Below are positions 44,664-54,096 of a stretch of 64,000 bases of DNA, piece after piece. Origin of the DNA: Treponema phagedenis (lineage in GTDB: Bacteria > Spirochaetota > Spirochaetia > Treponematales > Treponemataceae). Positions within the stretch are counted from its first letter, which is position 1; the number at the start of each line of letters is the position of its first letter. The stretch is from the NCBI RefSeq assembly GCF_008153345.1, contig NZ_CP042818.1, positions 2,294,001 through 2,358,000 on the forward strand, given 5' to 3'. The position numbers and the translations under genes are program-made. The notes below the pieces were generated by a model. That model was not told the DNA's origin. It worked only from the letters and a program-made list of their open reading frames with translations, and ran no database searches.

Positions 44664-45893
44664 CTAAATAAAAAACCGCAAATCTTTGTTCATTGTCATT
44701 TGAGAGAGATATCCGATGATATAAGTTCCGGTTAAAGCGGTCAACGCATCAAGGGCGCAAGCTATTGAGCCTAAATAAAATGCTGCCGGGCGCAAAATCA
44801 AATACCCTGATTCAAAACCGCCGCCGTACAACATACAAATAGCGGTAAGGGCGATAAAAGCACCGCCTGACGAAAAGCGCCCTAAACAAAAAGAAAATAA
44901 AGACGCAACGCCGATGAGCCAAAACATATTCCGAAAGCCGACACCTAAACTGGAATAGGATTTCAAAATAACAATAAAACTTACCGTAATAACCATTGCG
45001 GTTCCCGCTCTGCCGAAAACCGAAAACATTGGAAGCGTAACTGAAGATATTCTCCGCCGCACTCCAAGACTCTCATTTGAATGGCGTAAAAGAACAGACA
45101 ACGTCATATTTGCATCTCCGGAAATAAAAGCTGCAAAACATGGTGCCATAGCGGCGTAAATAACGCGGTAAGGATTTATATCGCGGCAAACAAGTTTAAT
45201 AATAATCGGATAAATAACCCCGACAATGATGATAAAATTAACAAAAAGCAAAATAATAAAATCAATAAAAATCTTGCTTGACAGCATCGCACGAAACTCA
45301 ATCACCCAATGTGCAGACACGGCAATAAATCCGATAGAAAGAATATCTACAAAAAAAACCATCACCGCGTATGAAACTCGAGCAAGAGAATCAAAAAGAG
45401 TTAAAGAAGGTTTTGCAATTGCCTTATCAACCGCACAACCTGCGCCGGCAAAACCGCCCAAAATACAAAGCGGTAAAATATAAGAGCCATTAACAAAAGC
45501 TTCAAAAGCACTTGAGGGAAAAAGCTGCAAAATTGATTCTTTAATCCCTATTTGCTGAATTTGCGAAATACCTTCCACAAAAATAGGAATTCGAGCAGGC
45601 TGACGCACAAGAACCGAAATAAGCCCGATTGTGGAAAGAAGTAACGCAAATCCCGCTGCAATCAATACGGTAAGAATGGCAATTCTGAAAAGCCCTCTAT
45701 TTTCACGCAATTCAAAAATACTGACGGTAAACCCGAAGAATAACACAGGATACAAAGAATATCTTCCCGCTAAAATTGTTATATTTGAAATAAAAGCTGC
45801 CGATTCCGCAAAAAAAACATTTTCCGAAGAAGCAAGAAATGAAAAACCTACACCGATAATTATGCCGATAAGATATTTTAACCAAATTTTCAT
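44664..45893 (-). CDS. Dicarboxylate/amino-acid:cation symporter (SDF/DAACS family)
   Basis: A 409-residue membrane transporter with about eight membrane segments and two re-entrant loops. The motifs AAMAPCFAAFISGDANMTLS, SVTLPMFSVFGRAGTAMVIT and the end block GGAFIALTAICMLYGGGFES correspond to the HP1/TM7/HP2 region of glutamate/C4-dicarboxylate transporters, with some departures from the usual serine-rich loop and NMDGT motif, so substrate is uncertain. It takes up acidic amino acids or dicarboxylates with Na+/H+. Its last quarter is duplicated at 40.6 kb. Confidence 0.88.
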   Translation of the reverse strand: MKIWLKYLIGIIIGVGFSFLASSENVFFAESAAFISNITILAGRYSLYPVLFFGFTVSIFELRENRGLFRIAILTVLIAAGFALLLSTIGLISVLVRQPARIPIFVEGISQIQQIGIKESILQLFPSSAFEAFVNGSYILPLCILGGFAGAGCAVDKAIAKPSLTLFDSLARVSYAVMVFFVDILSIGFIAVSAHWVIEFRAMLSSKIFIDFIILLFVNFIIIVGVIYPIIIKLVCRDINPYRVIYAAMAPCFAAFISGDANMTLSVLLRHSNESLGVRRRISSVTLPMFSVFGRAGTAMVITVSFIVILKSYSSLGVGFRNMFWLIGVASLFSFCLGRFSSGGAFIALTAICMLYGGGFESGYLILRPAAFYLGSIACALDALTALTGTYIIGYLSQMTMNKDLRFFI

Positions 45894-45904
45894 AGTAAAT
45901 CAGT

Positions 45905-46147
45905 GTAATCAAAAGAGGTTTTTGCGTCAATCAGTAAAGATTTTAGCAACAACGCATACGCATGAAGAAAAAAAATCATACATTTTCGGGCGTTGCGGTT
46001 TGAAATTTTTCTCTTATCCGACTTATTTTTTACTTGTCGGAGTTGAATACTTACAAACCGCCGGCGGAACTACGGACTCCGCTGTCGCTGCGGCTCTTTT
46101 TGCGCTATTTTAGGCGCGCAAAAAGGATCCGGCTTCGCATTTTTGAA
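45905..46147. repeat. Second repeat family, left part; target of the IS256 insertion
   Basis: Contains a TCCGAC / GTCGGA hairpin near 46020-46050, then GGACTCCGCTGTCGCTGCGG, GGCGCGCAAAAAGGATCCGG and TTCGCATTTTTGAA. The same order occurs at about 58085-58180 (GGACTCTGCTGTCGTTGTGC, AAGGATCCGGGTTCGCATTT). The element continues after the IS at 48925 (AAAATGCTTCGCC and CGTCTAACGC), as at 58150-58175. No gene was seen here. Confidence 0.65.
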
Positions 46148-46228
46148 GAGACTATGAATAAAAGTCTGTAAATTTCAAAAAATGAGTCTTCTGTGGTAAA
46201 ATAAAAAATATCACAGGAGGCTTTTAAA

Positions 46229-47470
46229 ATGGCTAAGAAAAAAGAGGTTTACAAAGTAAAACCGCTAACGGAAAAGAAGAAAAATATCATTGCAGAATTA
46301 ATCAACGAATACGATATAAAAACTGCAGATGATATCCAAGAGGCATTAAAAGATCTTCTTGGCGGAACTATTAAATCCATGATGGAATCTGAAATGGACG
46401 AACATCTCGGTTATGGAAGCTACGAGCGAAGTGACAACAATAACTATCGCAATGGAACAAAATCTAAACGAGTTCGCAGTCATTACGGCGAGTTTGCAAT
46501 AGATGTTCCGCAAGATAGAGAGAGCTCCTTTGAACCTCAAATCGTAAAGAAAAGACAAAAGGACATTTCAGAAATCGACCAGAAGATAATCAGCATGTAC
46601 GCTAGAGGCCTGACAACGAGACAAATATCTGAGCAAATAGAAGAGATATACGGATTTGAATGCAGTGAAAGCTTTATCTCTGATGTTACGGATAAAATAC
46701 TCCAGGAGATAGATGACTGGCAAAAGCGACCATTGGACGAAATATATCCAATTGTAGTTATAGATGCAGTTCATTTTTCAGTTCGTGAAGATAACCGGAT
46801 AAGGAAACTTGCCGCTTATGTAATCCTAGGATATTCTTTAGCTGGTAAAAAAGACGTCATCAGCCTTGAGATAGGCGAAAACGAGAGTAGCAAATATTGG
46901 TTAGGCGTATTGAATGGCCTAAAAAACCGTGGAGTAAAAGATATTATGATAATCTGTGCCGATGGTCTAAGTGGAATAAAAGAAGCCATCGGAGCAGCAT
47001 TCCCGGAAACAGAATATCAAAGATGCATAGTACATCAAGTTAGGAACGTCCTCAAATACGTGTCATACAAGGACAGGAAAGCCTTTGCAGGAGATTTAAA
47101 AAGGATATATCTGGCACCGACTGAACAAGATGGGTATGATGCATTGCAAGAAGTTAGAGATATATGGGATAGTAAATATCCTAATGCAATGAAAAGCTGG
47201 GAACAAAATTGGGATGTACTTACACCTATCTACAAATTTTCAGCAGATGTGCGAAAGGTAATATATACAACCAATGCAATAGAAAGCTTAAATAGTACAT
47301 ACAAGAAACTAAATCGCCAGAGAGCGGTATTCCCAAGTGATATGGCTTTGCTCAAGGCATTGTATTTAGCCACTCTACAGGCCACGAAAAAATGGACTCA
47401 GCCATTGAGAGAATGGGGTAAAGTGTATGGCGAATTTTCGATAATGTATGCCGGTAGAATGCCTATTTAG
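46229..47470 (+). CDS. IS256-family (mutator-type) transposase
   Basis: A 413-residue transposase. It has LLGGTIKSMMESEMDEHLGY with NNYRNGTKSKRVRSHYGEFA (family N-terminal domain), first Asp in YPIVVIDAVHFSVRED, second Asp in MIICADGLSGIKEAIGAAFP with CIVHQVRN, and Glu in YTTNAIESLNSTYKKLNRQR. The ATG lies nine bases after AGGAGG. The C-terminus EFSIMYAGRMPI is complete. The frame is intact, so the element might still move. Confidence 0.95.
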   Translation: MAKKKEVYKVKPLTEKKKNIIAELINEYDIKTADDIQEALKDLLGGTIKSMMESEMDEHLGYGSYERSDNNNYRNGTKSKRVRSHYGEFAIDVPQDRESSFEPQIVKKRQKDISEIDQKIISMYARGLTTRQISEQIEEIYGFECSESFISDVTDKILQEIDDWQKRPLDEIYPIVVIDAVHFSVREDNRIRKLAAYVILGYSLAGKKDVISLEIGENESSKYWLGVLNGLKNRGVKDIMIICADGLSGIKEAIGAAFPETEYQRCIVHQVRNVLKYVSYKDRKAFAGDLKRIYLAPTEQDGYDALQEVRDIWDSKYPNAMKSWEQNWDVLTPIYKFSADVRKVIYTTNAIESLNSTYKKLNRQRAVFPSDMALLKALYLATLQATKKWTQPLREWGKVYGEFSIMYAGRMPI

Positions 47471-47473
47471 CTA

Positions 47474-48753
47474 GTATAGCGTTTTTCTGAAAAGTATATT
47501 GTATTTTTCTTTGGTTTGTGATACTATCTCAACAGCTTTTTATCACTAAGGAGTATTGCATGCCCAAACCGCCGAGTAAACTTGAACTAAATCCTGAAGA
47601 GCTCACGTACCTTGAATCACTTGTTCGTTTACGAACAATCCAAGCACAAACGCTTACGCGTGCACGAATACTTTTGCTTAAAAGCAAGGGGCTGTCCATT
47701 AAGGAAACAGCCGACAAGGTAGGCTATACGTATAGAAGCGTTGCGCTCTGCCTTAAGAAATATAAGCAGGGCGGCGTAGAGCATGCTCTCACCGATGCAC
47801 CCGGACGCGGAAACAATCCGGAAATTACCGATGAAGAGAAATCGTGGATTATAAATCTCGCTTGTCAAAAACCGACTACTTTTGGGTATGCTGCAGAAAC
47901 ATGGACTTACGCACTGTTAACAAAGCATATTAACACCACCGCTGAAAGTGCAGGATACCTACGGCTCGCTACTATCCATAAAACAACGGTATTTAAAATA
48001 CTAACTGAAGCAGACATTAAACCTTACAAAATAGAATATTACTGTGAAAACAGAGACCCTGACTGTGATAGAAAAATGCACAATGTTTTACTCGTTTATA
48101 AGCAACTTGAACTTTATTTTGAGGAAAATAAGCCATTACAGACAGAAGAAGGGAAGAATATCCATGTTGTTTCGTATGATGAGAAGCCCGGCATACAAGC
48201 TATCGCGACGACAAGCGATGATTTACCTGCTGATGAAACCCATCAATGCATTCGCCGTGATTATGAATACAAACGGCTTGGCACGCTCTCACTTTTAGCA
48301 GGCATTGATTTACAGACGGGGGATGCCATTCCTCTTGTAAGCGACAGTCACACCAGTAAAGATTATGTGCAATTTCTTAAAATACTTGATGAACGATACC
48401 CGCAAGAAGATAAAATTAGAATCATTTTGGATAACTTAAAAGTACATACCTCCAAAGAAACCATTCGATATCTTTCAACGGTACCGGGAAGATTTGAGTT
48501 TGTGTTTACGCCAAAACATGGTTCTTGGTTAAATATGATTGAAGGATTTTTCAGCAAACTAACAAGACAACTGTTGCGGGGCATGAGAGTAAAATCAAAA
48601 ACAGAGTTAGTTAATCGACTGTATAAATACTTTGACGAGATTAATGAAGAGCCAGTCGTATTCCATTGGAAATACAATCTTGATGATCTCGATGTTTCTG
48701 AAGCGGTTATAACCGACGCTCTCAAATATGAACTTAATTAGAAAACGTTATAC
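47474..48753. mobile_element. IS630-family element nested in the IS256 element
   Basis: The left end including the flanking TA reads TAGTATAGCGTTTTTCTG; the right end in reverse reads TAGTATAACGTTTTCTAATT. The element is bounded by TA on both sides (47472-47473 and 48754-48755), as expected for this family. It inserted into CTAG six bases after the IS256 transposase coding end. Its ends match the ends of the intergenic repeats at 9.2 and 62.3 kb. Confidence 0.88.
47560..48741 (+). CDS. IS630-family transposase
   Basis: A 393-residue DDE transposase (start ATG 47560, with AAGGAG seven bases upstream; an in-frame GTG at 47518 is less likely). The N-terminus is a helix-turn-helix (LKSKGLSIKETADKVGYTYR). 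Catalytic residues are Asp in HVVSYDEKPGIQ, Asp in IRIILDNLKVHTSKE and Glu in GSWLNMIEGFFSKL. The frame is intact. It could supply transposase in trans to the MITE-like repeats in this window. Confidence 0.93.
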   Translation: MPKPPSKLELNPEELTYLESLVRLRTIQAQTLTRARILLLKSKGLSIKETADKVGYTYRSVALCLKKYKQGGVEHALTDAPGRGNNPEITDEEKSWIINLACQKPTTFGYAAETWTYALLTKHINTTAESAGYLRLATIHKTTVFKILTEADIKPYKIEYYCENRDPDCDRKMHNVLLVYKQLELYFEENKPLQTEEGKNIHVVSYDEKPGIQAIATTSDDLPADETHQCIRRDYEYKRLGTLSLLAGIDLQTGDAIPLVSDSHTSKDYVQFLKILDERYPQEDKIRIILDNLKVHTSKETIRYLSTVPGRFEFVFTPKHGSWLNMIEGFFSKLTRQLLRGMRVKSKTELVNRLYKYFDEINEEPVVFHWKYNLDDLDVSEAVITDALKYELN

Positions 48754-48771
48754 TAGTTATGCGATAGCACG

Positions 48772-48800
48772 CAAGGACTCCTTTTCGAAAGGAGTCCTTG
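48772..48800. terminator. Strong hairpin in the IS256 tail
   Basis: A 13-base-pair stem CAAGGACTCCTTT / AAAGGAGTCCTTG with a three-base loop. It belongs to the right part of the IS256 element after the nested insertion and may terminate the transposase transcript. No T-run follows on the plus strand. Confidence 0.5.
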
Positions 48801-48924
48801 ACATGTAAATAACCGTATATTATATTGTTGTTAGCTGGAGAGCCTTAAAAAATCAAGCTCTCTACTATATCTAAATTACCATGGAAGGCAATTTACAGAA
48901 AAAGTTTCACACACTCTTTTTGAA

Positions 48925-49736
48925 AAAATGCTTCGCCGTCCTCCGTTCGTCTAACGCAATGCCCTATTACCCCAAAAACTTCCGCCCTCCTCTGCCTATG
49001 TCGATTATTTTTGCATCTTTATGTGTGAAAGTCATCAGTGAAAATAGTTTGCACAATAAAAACCACCCTCCGGTGCAGGAGTTAAAGGGCAACCGCCCCT
49101 TAAAATGCAAAACCCTCCTTATACAAGTATGGAAATTACCCGAATTTTCCTTGCCGCAGAAAATAATTTGTCTTTAAGCAAAAAAGATTTAGGTACTATC
49201 TAAAAAGATTTAGGTACTATCTAAAAAGATTTAGGTACTATCTAAAAAGATTTAGGTACTATCTAAAAAGATTTAGGTACTATCTAAAAAGATTTAGGTA
49301 CTATCTAAAAAGATTTAGGTACTATCTAAAAAGATTTAGGTACTATCTAAAAAGATTTAGGTACTATCTAAAAAGATTTAGGTACTATCTAAAAAGATTT
49401 AGGTACTATCTAAAAAGATTTCGATACTATCTAAAATAATTTGTCTTAAAGCAAAAATAATTTGTCTTAAAGCAAAAAAGATTTCTCTTAAAGGAAAAAC
49501 AACCTACCGGTGCAGCACTCAAAAGCCGGGGTCTAAGAGGTAGCATTCCCCTTAATGCGAAGCATAGGCAGGTTAAGGGCTGCCCAAGCCCTTAATGCGA
49601 AGCATAAGCGGGGGTTCAAGGCGGCAGCCCTTTGTTCATGGTAAGTCCCGGTGTTTTTCATACAAATCCTTTCAAAATTAAGCCATTTATGATATTATTT
49701 TCTACTATAATATATGAAATACATGAAGGAGTTTCG
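48925..49736. other. Non-coding region between the IS256 element and recQ
   Basis: About 800 bases with no convincing gene. It holds the right remainder of the second repeat family (48925-48965), the 21-bp array, and a pair of direct repeats with CCCTTAATGCGAAGCATA (about 49549 and 49589). A 98-codon plus-strand frame (48881-49177) starts inside the IS end and looks spurious. A TATAAT at 49706-49711 may be the recQ -10 box, with a poor -35. Confidence 0.55.
49181..49432. repeat. 21-bp tandem array, 12 units
   Basis: Twelve head-to-tail units, each five A's followed by GATTTAGGTACTATCT. Eleven are identical and the last has CGA in place of AGG (GATTTCGATACTATCT). On each side are degenerate units containing ATAATTTGTCTTAAAGC or similar (49160-49180 and 49433-49494). 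The array lies upstream of recQ. Near-perfect identity suggests recent expansion or frequent length change. Confidence 0.95.
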
Positions 49737-51893
49737 GTGCAAAACGCAGGTGCACAGGATTTGCTGAAAAGGATTTTCGGGCATACAGAGTTTAGAAGCA
49801 GACAGGAAGATATTATCAATGCGATTCTTGCAGGCAATGATACGCTTGCGGTAATGCCCACCGGTGCGGGGAAGTCGCTTTGCTATCAAATACCCGCAAT
49901 TATGATGAGTGGCGTAACGCTTGTTGTCTCCCCGCTGATTTCGTTGATGAAGGATCAGGTTGATGCATTAACCGAGAACGGTGTTTCCGCTGCCTATATT
50001 AACAGCAGTCTTGAATACACCGAATATTGCGCCATTCTTTCAGGTGTCCGTGCGGGGACTTTTAAGCTTATCTACATTGCCCCCGAACGTATCGAAAACA
50101 GTTTCTTTTTACAGCTTATCTCGGAAATCTCTGTTTCCATGCTGGTGGTTGATGAGGCGCACTGCATCAGTCAATGGGGGCATGATTTCAGACCGAGTTA
50201 CCGAAATATTGCCGCAATGGTGCAAACGCTTAAAAAGCGTCCGATTGTAAGTGCTTTCACCGCAACCGCAACAAAGCCCGTGCAGGAAGATATCATCAAA
50301 CAGCTCAATTTGCAAAATCCTTTTACGGTGGTTACCAGCTTTAATCGGAAAAACATTTTCTTTTCGGTGGTGCATAATGCGGACAAACACGAATATCTTA
50401 TTTCAAACCTTAATAAAAATACCTCCGCAATTATTTACTGCGCCACACGGAAGATTTGCGAAGAAGTGTATAGCTTTTTAAAGAAAAACAACTATCCGGT
50501 CAGCATATACCATGCGGGATTGAGCGAAAAAGAAAGAGCGCAAAACCAAGAACTTTTTATGTATGATAAAAAGCCGATTATGGTGGCAACATTGGCATTC
50601 GGCATGGGAATTGATAAATCAAATGTGCGGGAAGTTATTCACTATAATCTTCCTCGCTCAATAGAAAATTATTATCAGGAGGCGGGGCGCTGCGGCAGAG
50701 ACGGAGAAAGCGCAAAGGCAACCTTGCTTTTTTCCGCGCAGGATAAGTTTATCAATACCTTTTTAATAGAAAATTCGGGCGGCAGACAGGAAGAGTATGA
50801 TAAATTGGAGTCAATGCTTGCCTACGCAAAAACAAATCACTGTCTACGCAAAAAACTTCTTGCTTATTTTAATGAAGAACTTGCTGAAGATTGCGGCGCG
50901 TGCTCAAACTGCAAGGCTGCGTTTATCGAAAAAGATATCAGCATAGAAGCGCAAAAGATTCTTTCTTGTGTAAAAAGGACGAACGAGCGTTTCGGCTCGG
51001 GGCTTATTGCGGATGTGCTGATCGGCGCAAACACCAAACGCGTCAAAGATTTCGGTTTTGATTCGCTTTCTACCTACGGGATTATGAAAGGAGAGACAAA
51101 AAGAACGGTAGTCCGCCTGATTGACGAGCTTATTGCGCAGGAATGCTTGGTCAGCAGCGGCTACCCTCGCCCGATTTTGCAGCTTAACCGGAAATCATGG
51201 GCAGTCTTAAAGGGCGAAAAGGTATTTATAAAGGAGCACAAGGCGATACGCCAAGAACACAAACAACTGCGCCCCGAACTTCTTGCAGAGCTGCAAACAT
51301 GGCGCAAACTGCGGGCTGAAAAAGAAAACGTTCCGCCTTTTATTATTCTTTCTGACGCAAGCTTGCACTCGCTTACCGCCTTACTGCCGGTAACAACCGA
51401 AGAGCTTTTGCAGGTTGAAGGCATTGGAGAGTTTAAAAACGAAAAATACGGCGCAGAGCTGAAAACCATTATTACCGCATACAGAAACGCATACCCTGAT
51501 GAAAAGCCTATTCTGCTCAATCAAAAAATAAAAAAGCCGCCAAAAAAGAAGGAAAAAGGAGCAATATCCGAAACGGTTATGCAAAGCTACTCCTTATACA
51601 GTCAAGGCTTGAGTATTGAACAAATAGCGGAAGAGCGCGCATTAAGCCCGCAAACAATCGAAAAGCATATCTGCGATTGCTATGAGCAGGGCCTTGCCGT
51701 CGACATTTACGCATTCACAACACCGGAAGAAGAAACCCTGATTTTACAAGCAGCGGAAAAAACAGGCAGCAAATACCTGCGCCCCATCAAAGATCTCCTC
51801 CCCGAATCCGTCTCCTACCTCGCAATCAAACTTGTCTGCATAAAACAAAAAACCGTCAATTCGCAAATAAACCAATCAGAAGTGAGCCAATGA
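49737..51893 (+). CDS. recQ: ATP-dependent DNA helicase RecQ
   Basis: I place the start at GTG 49737 (AAGGAG five to six bases upstream), giving about 718 residues; the frame is open 35 codons further but that part looks unrelated. The helicase core has FRSRQEDIINAIL, Walker A MPTGAGKSLCYQ, DEAHCISQWGHDFRPSY, TATATKPVQ, and YQEAGRCGRDG (motif VI). The Zn-binding region has CLRKKLLAYF and CGACSNCKA. RQC/winged-helix and HRDC domains follow (about residues 520-610), and a C-terminal HTH-like extension (LYSQGLSIEQIAEERALSPQ). It is a 3'-5' helicase for recombination and fork repair. Confidence 0.95.
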   Translation: MQNAGAQDLLKRIFGHTEFRSRQEDIINAILAGNDTLAVMPTGAGKSLCYQIPAIMMSGVTLVVSPLISLMKDQVDALTENGVSAAYINSSLEYTEYCAILSGVRAGTFKLIYIAPERIENSFFLQLISEISVSMLVVDEAHCISQWGHDFRPSYRNIAAMVQTLKKRPIVSAFTATATKPVQEDIIKQLNLQNPFTVVTSFNRKNIFFSVVHNADKHEYLISNLNKNTSAIIYCATRKICEEVYSFLKKNNYPVSIYHAGLSEKERAQNQELFMYDKKPIMVATLAFGMGIDKSNVREVIHYNLPRSIENYYQEAGRCGRDGESAKATLLFSAQDKFINTFLIENSGGRQEEYDKLESMLAYAKTNHCLRKKLLAYFNEELAEDCGACSNCKAAFIEKDISIEAQKILSCVKRTNERFGSGLIADVLIGANTKRVKDFGFDSLSTYGIMKGETKRTVVRLIDELIAQECLVSSGYPRPILQLNRKSWAVLKGEKVFIKEHKAIRQEHKQLRPELLAELQTWRKLRAEKENVPPFIILSDASLHSLTALLPVTTEELLQVEGIGEFKNEKYGAELKTIITAYRNAYPDEKPILLNQKIKKPPKKKEKGAISETVMQSYSLYSQGLSIEQIAEERALSPQTIEKHICDCYEQGLAVDIYAFTTPEEETLILQAAEKTGSKYLRPIKDLLPESVSYLAIKLVCIKQKTVNSQINQSEVSQ

Positions 51894-52091
51894 CAAACAA
51901 TCGAACACACATCGCATTGCTTCTATGCTCGGTTTTCAAGAGGTAACGAATGAAGGTTTAACGTTCGGGAAAAACCTTCACGCACAAACATCCGTCCCCA
52001 TTCTGATTGTAGCTTTGGTATGCTTGCCAAAATTACAGCTGCCGATTTTAAAGTCATCATTTATATTTAGTACTGATTAAGGAATTCAGAA

Positions 52092-52375
52092 CCTCGTGTA
52101 GCGTTTTGTAATTAACTTCCTGTTATAAAAATTGGAGTATCAACAATAAGGAACTGCGGATTTAAACATTCCTATGGTAAATTGCTCGCCCTTGCTCAAA
52201 TTCAAACGATGTTTAAAAGCATCAACACTGTTTTGTAAAATTGAAGCTTTTAAACTCGTTGGCGAACCATAGGTAGAAACCCCAAGGGTTCGCCCTGTGG
52301 TAAGTTTGCTCACCGTTGCGCCGTGTCGGGCTCTTTTTTATAAAATTGTGTATGATTCGTATGAAATTATTTTGG
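52092..52375. repeat. Modular intergenic repeat, copy 8
   Basis: Begins with TGTAGCGTTTTGTAATTAAC, matching the IS630-type end. It contains CATTCCTATGGTAAATTGCT, module A (near 52205-52260), a GGCGAACC / GGGTTCGCC hairpin module (about 52261-52293), a second core TGTGGTAAGTTTGCTCACCG, and CGTTGCGCCGTGTCGGGCTC with the AT-rich arm. The interval 51894-52391 has no gene. Confidence 0.7.
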
Positions 52376-52391
52376 GCAGCAGTATGGTAAT

Positions 52392-53219
52392 TTATAGTTT
52401 TACCCCGCTGTGTGCAATTCCTTCAATAAAATGCTTTTGAAAAATAAAAAAGAGGATGATTATCGGAAACACCGCCATGACAGCGCCTGCCATTTGCCCG
52501 GGTAAATCATTCATATAACGGCCTTGTAATGTTGCCAACGCAGGGCCTAAAATCATTTTTTCAGGTTTGGTGTTGACAATGAGCGGCCACATAAAATCAT
52601 TCCATGCAAATTTTGCGGTAAAAATAATCAGTACCACGACGCCCGGCATAATGAGGGGCACCATAATAGAGGCATATATTCGTAATGGTGAACAGGCATC
52701 AATAATTGCTGCTTCTTCCAGTTCACGCGGCAAGGCTAAAAAGAATTGGCGCAATAGAAAAGTACCAAAGGCGCTAAAAAGGTTCGGCAAAAAAAGTGCG
52801 GGGATGGTATCTAGCATTCCTATTTTTAAAATGATCATATATTGCGGTACCAAAAAAATTTGCCCCGGAACCATTAAAATGGCAAGCATTATAATAAAAA
52901 GTATATTTTTCCCGAAAAAATGCAGCCGCGCAAAAGCATAGGCAGCCATTGAACAAAAAAGTATTTGCGCACAAACGGTAACAACGGTAGAAATAATACT
53001 ATTGAGATAAATACGGGCAAAAGGCAAAGCCGCTATTGTTGTTTTATAGCTTTTAAATTGCAGGCGGCTTGGAAATAATACCGGCGGTATGCGCATGGCT
53101 TCTCCACTTGTTTTAAAAGAAGTAAAAATCATCCAAAGAAAGGGCGTGATGACCGCACCGATGCCGAGGAGTAATAGCAAATGTATAACTGTTTTTTTTA
53201 CCGCATGCTGTTTAATCAT
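52392..53219 (-). CDS. Carbohydrate ABC transporter permease (MalG/LacG type)
   Basis: A 275-residue permease with six membrane helices. The coupling (EAA) motif is ELEEAAIIDACSPLRIYASI near residues 166-185, followed by PLIMPGVVVL. It is typical of the second permease in CUT1-class sugar importers. The start overlaps the stop of the upstream permease by eight bases. No ATPase gene is near, so a shared MsmK/MalK-type ATPase elsewhere would be needed. Substrate is not deducible from the sequence. Confidence 0.9.
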   Translation of the reverse strand: MIKQHAVKKTVIHLLLLLGIGAVITPFLWMIFTSFKTSGEAMRIPPVLFPSRLQFKSYKTTIAALPFARIYLNSIISTVVTVCAQILFCSMAAYAFARLHFFGKNILFIIMLAILMVPGQIFLVPQYMIILKIGMLDTIPALFLPNLFSAFGTFLLRQFFLALPRELEEAAIIDACSPLRIYASIMVPLIMPGVVVLIIFTAKFAWNDFMWPLIVNTKPEKMILGPALATLQGRYMNDLPGQMAGAVMAVFPIIILFFIFQKHFIEGIAHSGVKL

Positions 53220-54096
53220 AATTGACCCACTTTTTTTGCAATTTTAATTGCACAATAGTAATACACATAATAATCAGAAAAATAAACACCGAAAGAGCGG
53301 AAGCATAACCTTTTTTTCCATAATCAAAGGCATAGCGGTAAAACATCATTACCAGAGATTGGGTTGATTCATAGGCTATACTCGCTTTTCCCACCATCAT
53401 GTATATAGTATCGAATACTTGAAACCCGCTTATCATTGAGGTAAGCATTACGAAAAAAAGAGAGGGTGTCAAAAGAGGTAGGGTGATATGAAAAAACTGC
53501 GTAAACACTCCTGCCCCATCAATCCGTGCTGCTTCGTAATAACTGCGTGAAATTCCTTGCATTCCCGCAAGCAAAATAACCATGTTGTAGCCTGCACTGC
53601 TCCATATCGCAACAATAATAATCATGTATAGCGCAGTAGACGGCTCGGAAAGCCAGTTCCTTGGACTCATTCCCGCAACAGCTAAGATTTGATTCAATAA
53701 GCCGTATTGACCATTGAATATCCATTTCCACACCATCGCAATTGCAGCAGGCATTGTTACTGCGGGTAAAAAATAGAGTGTTCTGTACAGTGATTTTCCT
53801 CTGATAGAACTATTAAGCAGTGCTGCGAGGAATGTTGAAACTGCCATTCCGATGGGAACAGAGATAATGGCATAGATAAAGGTATTATACGCAGTAGACC
53901 AAAATTCCGGATCTGCAATGATTGTGGTATAGTTTTTAATTCCGGTAAATTTTGCGCGGTTAAAATTATTAATGTCATAAAAACTATTGAGAAAATTTTG
54001 TATAAACGGGTAGATATAGAAAATAAGTAATCCGATAAAAACCGGACCAATAAAAAAATACCCCCACAGTGATTGTTGTATCTTTTTCCTATGCAT
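53212..54096 (-). CDS. Carbohydrate ABC transporter permease (MalF/LacF type)
   Basis: A 294-residue permease with six membrane helices. The coupling motif is YYEAARIDGAGVFTQFFHIT, followed by LPLLTPSLFFV. I place the start at ATG 54096 (GGGGG site about nine bases upstream); an in-frame start at 54129 adds eleven residues without support. It is the CUT1-class partner of the next permease. It lies downstream of the binding-protein gene in the same direction with about 165 bases between. Confidence 0.88.
   Translation of the reverse strand: MHRKKIQQSLWGYFFIGPVFIGLLIFYIYPFIQNFLNSFYDINNFNRAKFTGIKNYTTIIADPEFWSTAYNTFIYAIISVPIGMAVSTFLAALLNSSIRGKSLYRTLYFLPAVTMPAAIAMVWKWIFNGQYGLLNQILAVAGMSPRNWLSEPSTALYMIIIVAIWSSAGYNMVILLAGMQGISRSYYEAARIDGAGVFTQFFHITLPLLTPSLFFVMLTSMISGFQVFDTIYMMVGKASIAYESTQSLVMMFYRYAFDYGKKGYASALSVFIFLIIMCITIVQLKLQKKWVNYD

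Larger units (their letters stand above)
46148..48916. mobile_element. IS256-family element containing a nested IS630-family element
   Basis: The left end is GAGACTATGAATAAAAGTCT followed by GTAAATT. The right end in reverse reads GAGTGTGTGAAACTTTTTCT followed by GTAAATT, an imperfect inverted repeat. The whole is bracketed by an eight-base direct repeat TTTTTGAA (46140-46147 and 48917-48924). Subtracting the nested 1280-bp element and its TA leaves about 1487 bp, normal for IS256. The nested element lies just after the transposase stop, so the IS256 transposase is intact. Confidence 0.88.

Noticed and set aside
48881-49177. 98-codon plus-strand frame
   Set aside because: Starts inside the right inverted repeat of the IS256 element and runs through repeat remnants.
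49181-49432. CRISPR array
   Set aside because: The 21-bp units are directly adjacent with no spacers, and no cas genes are nearby.
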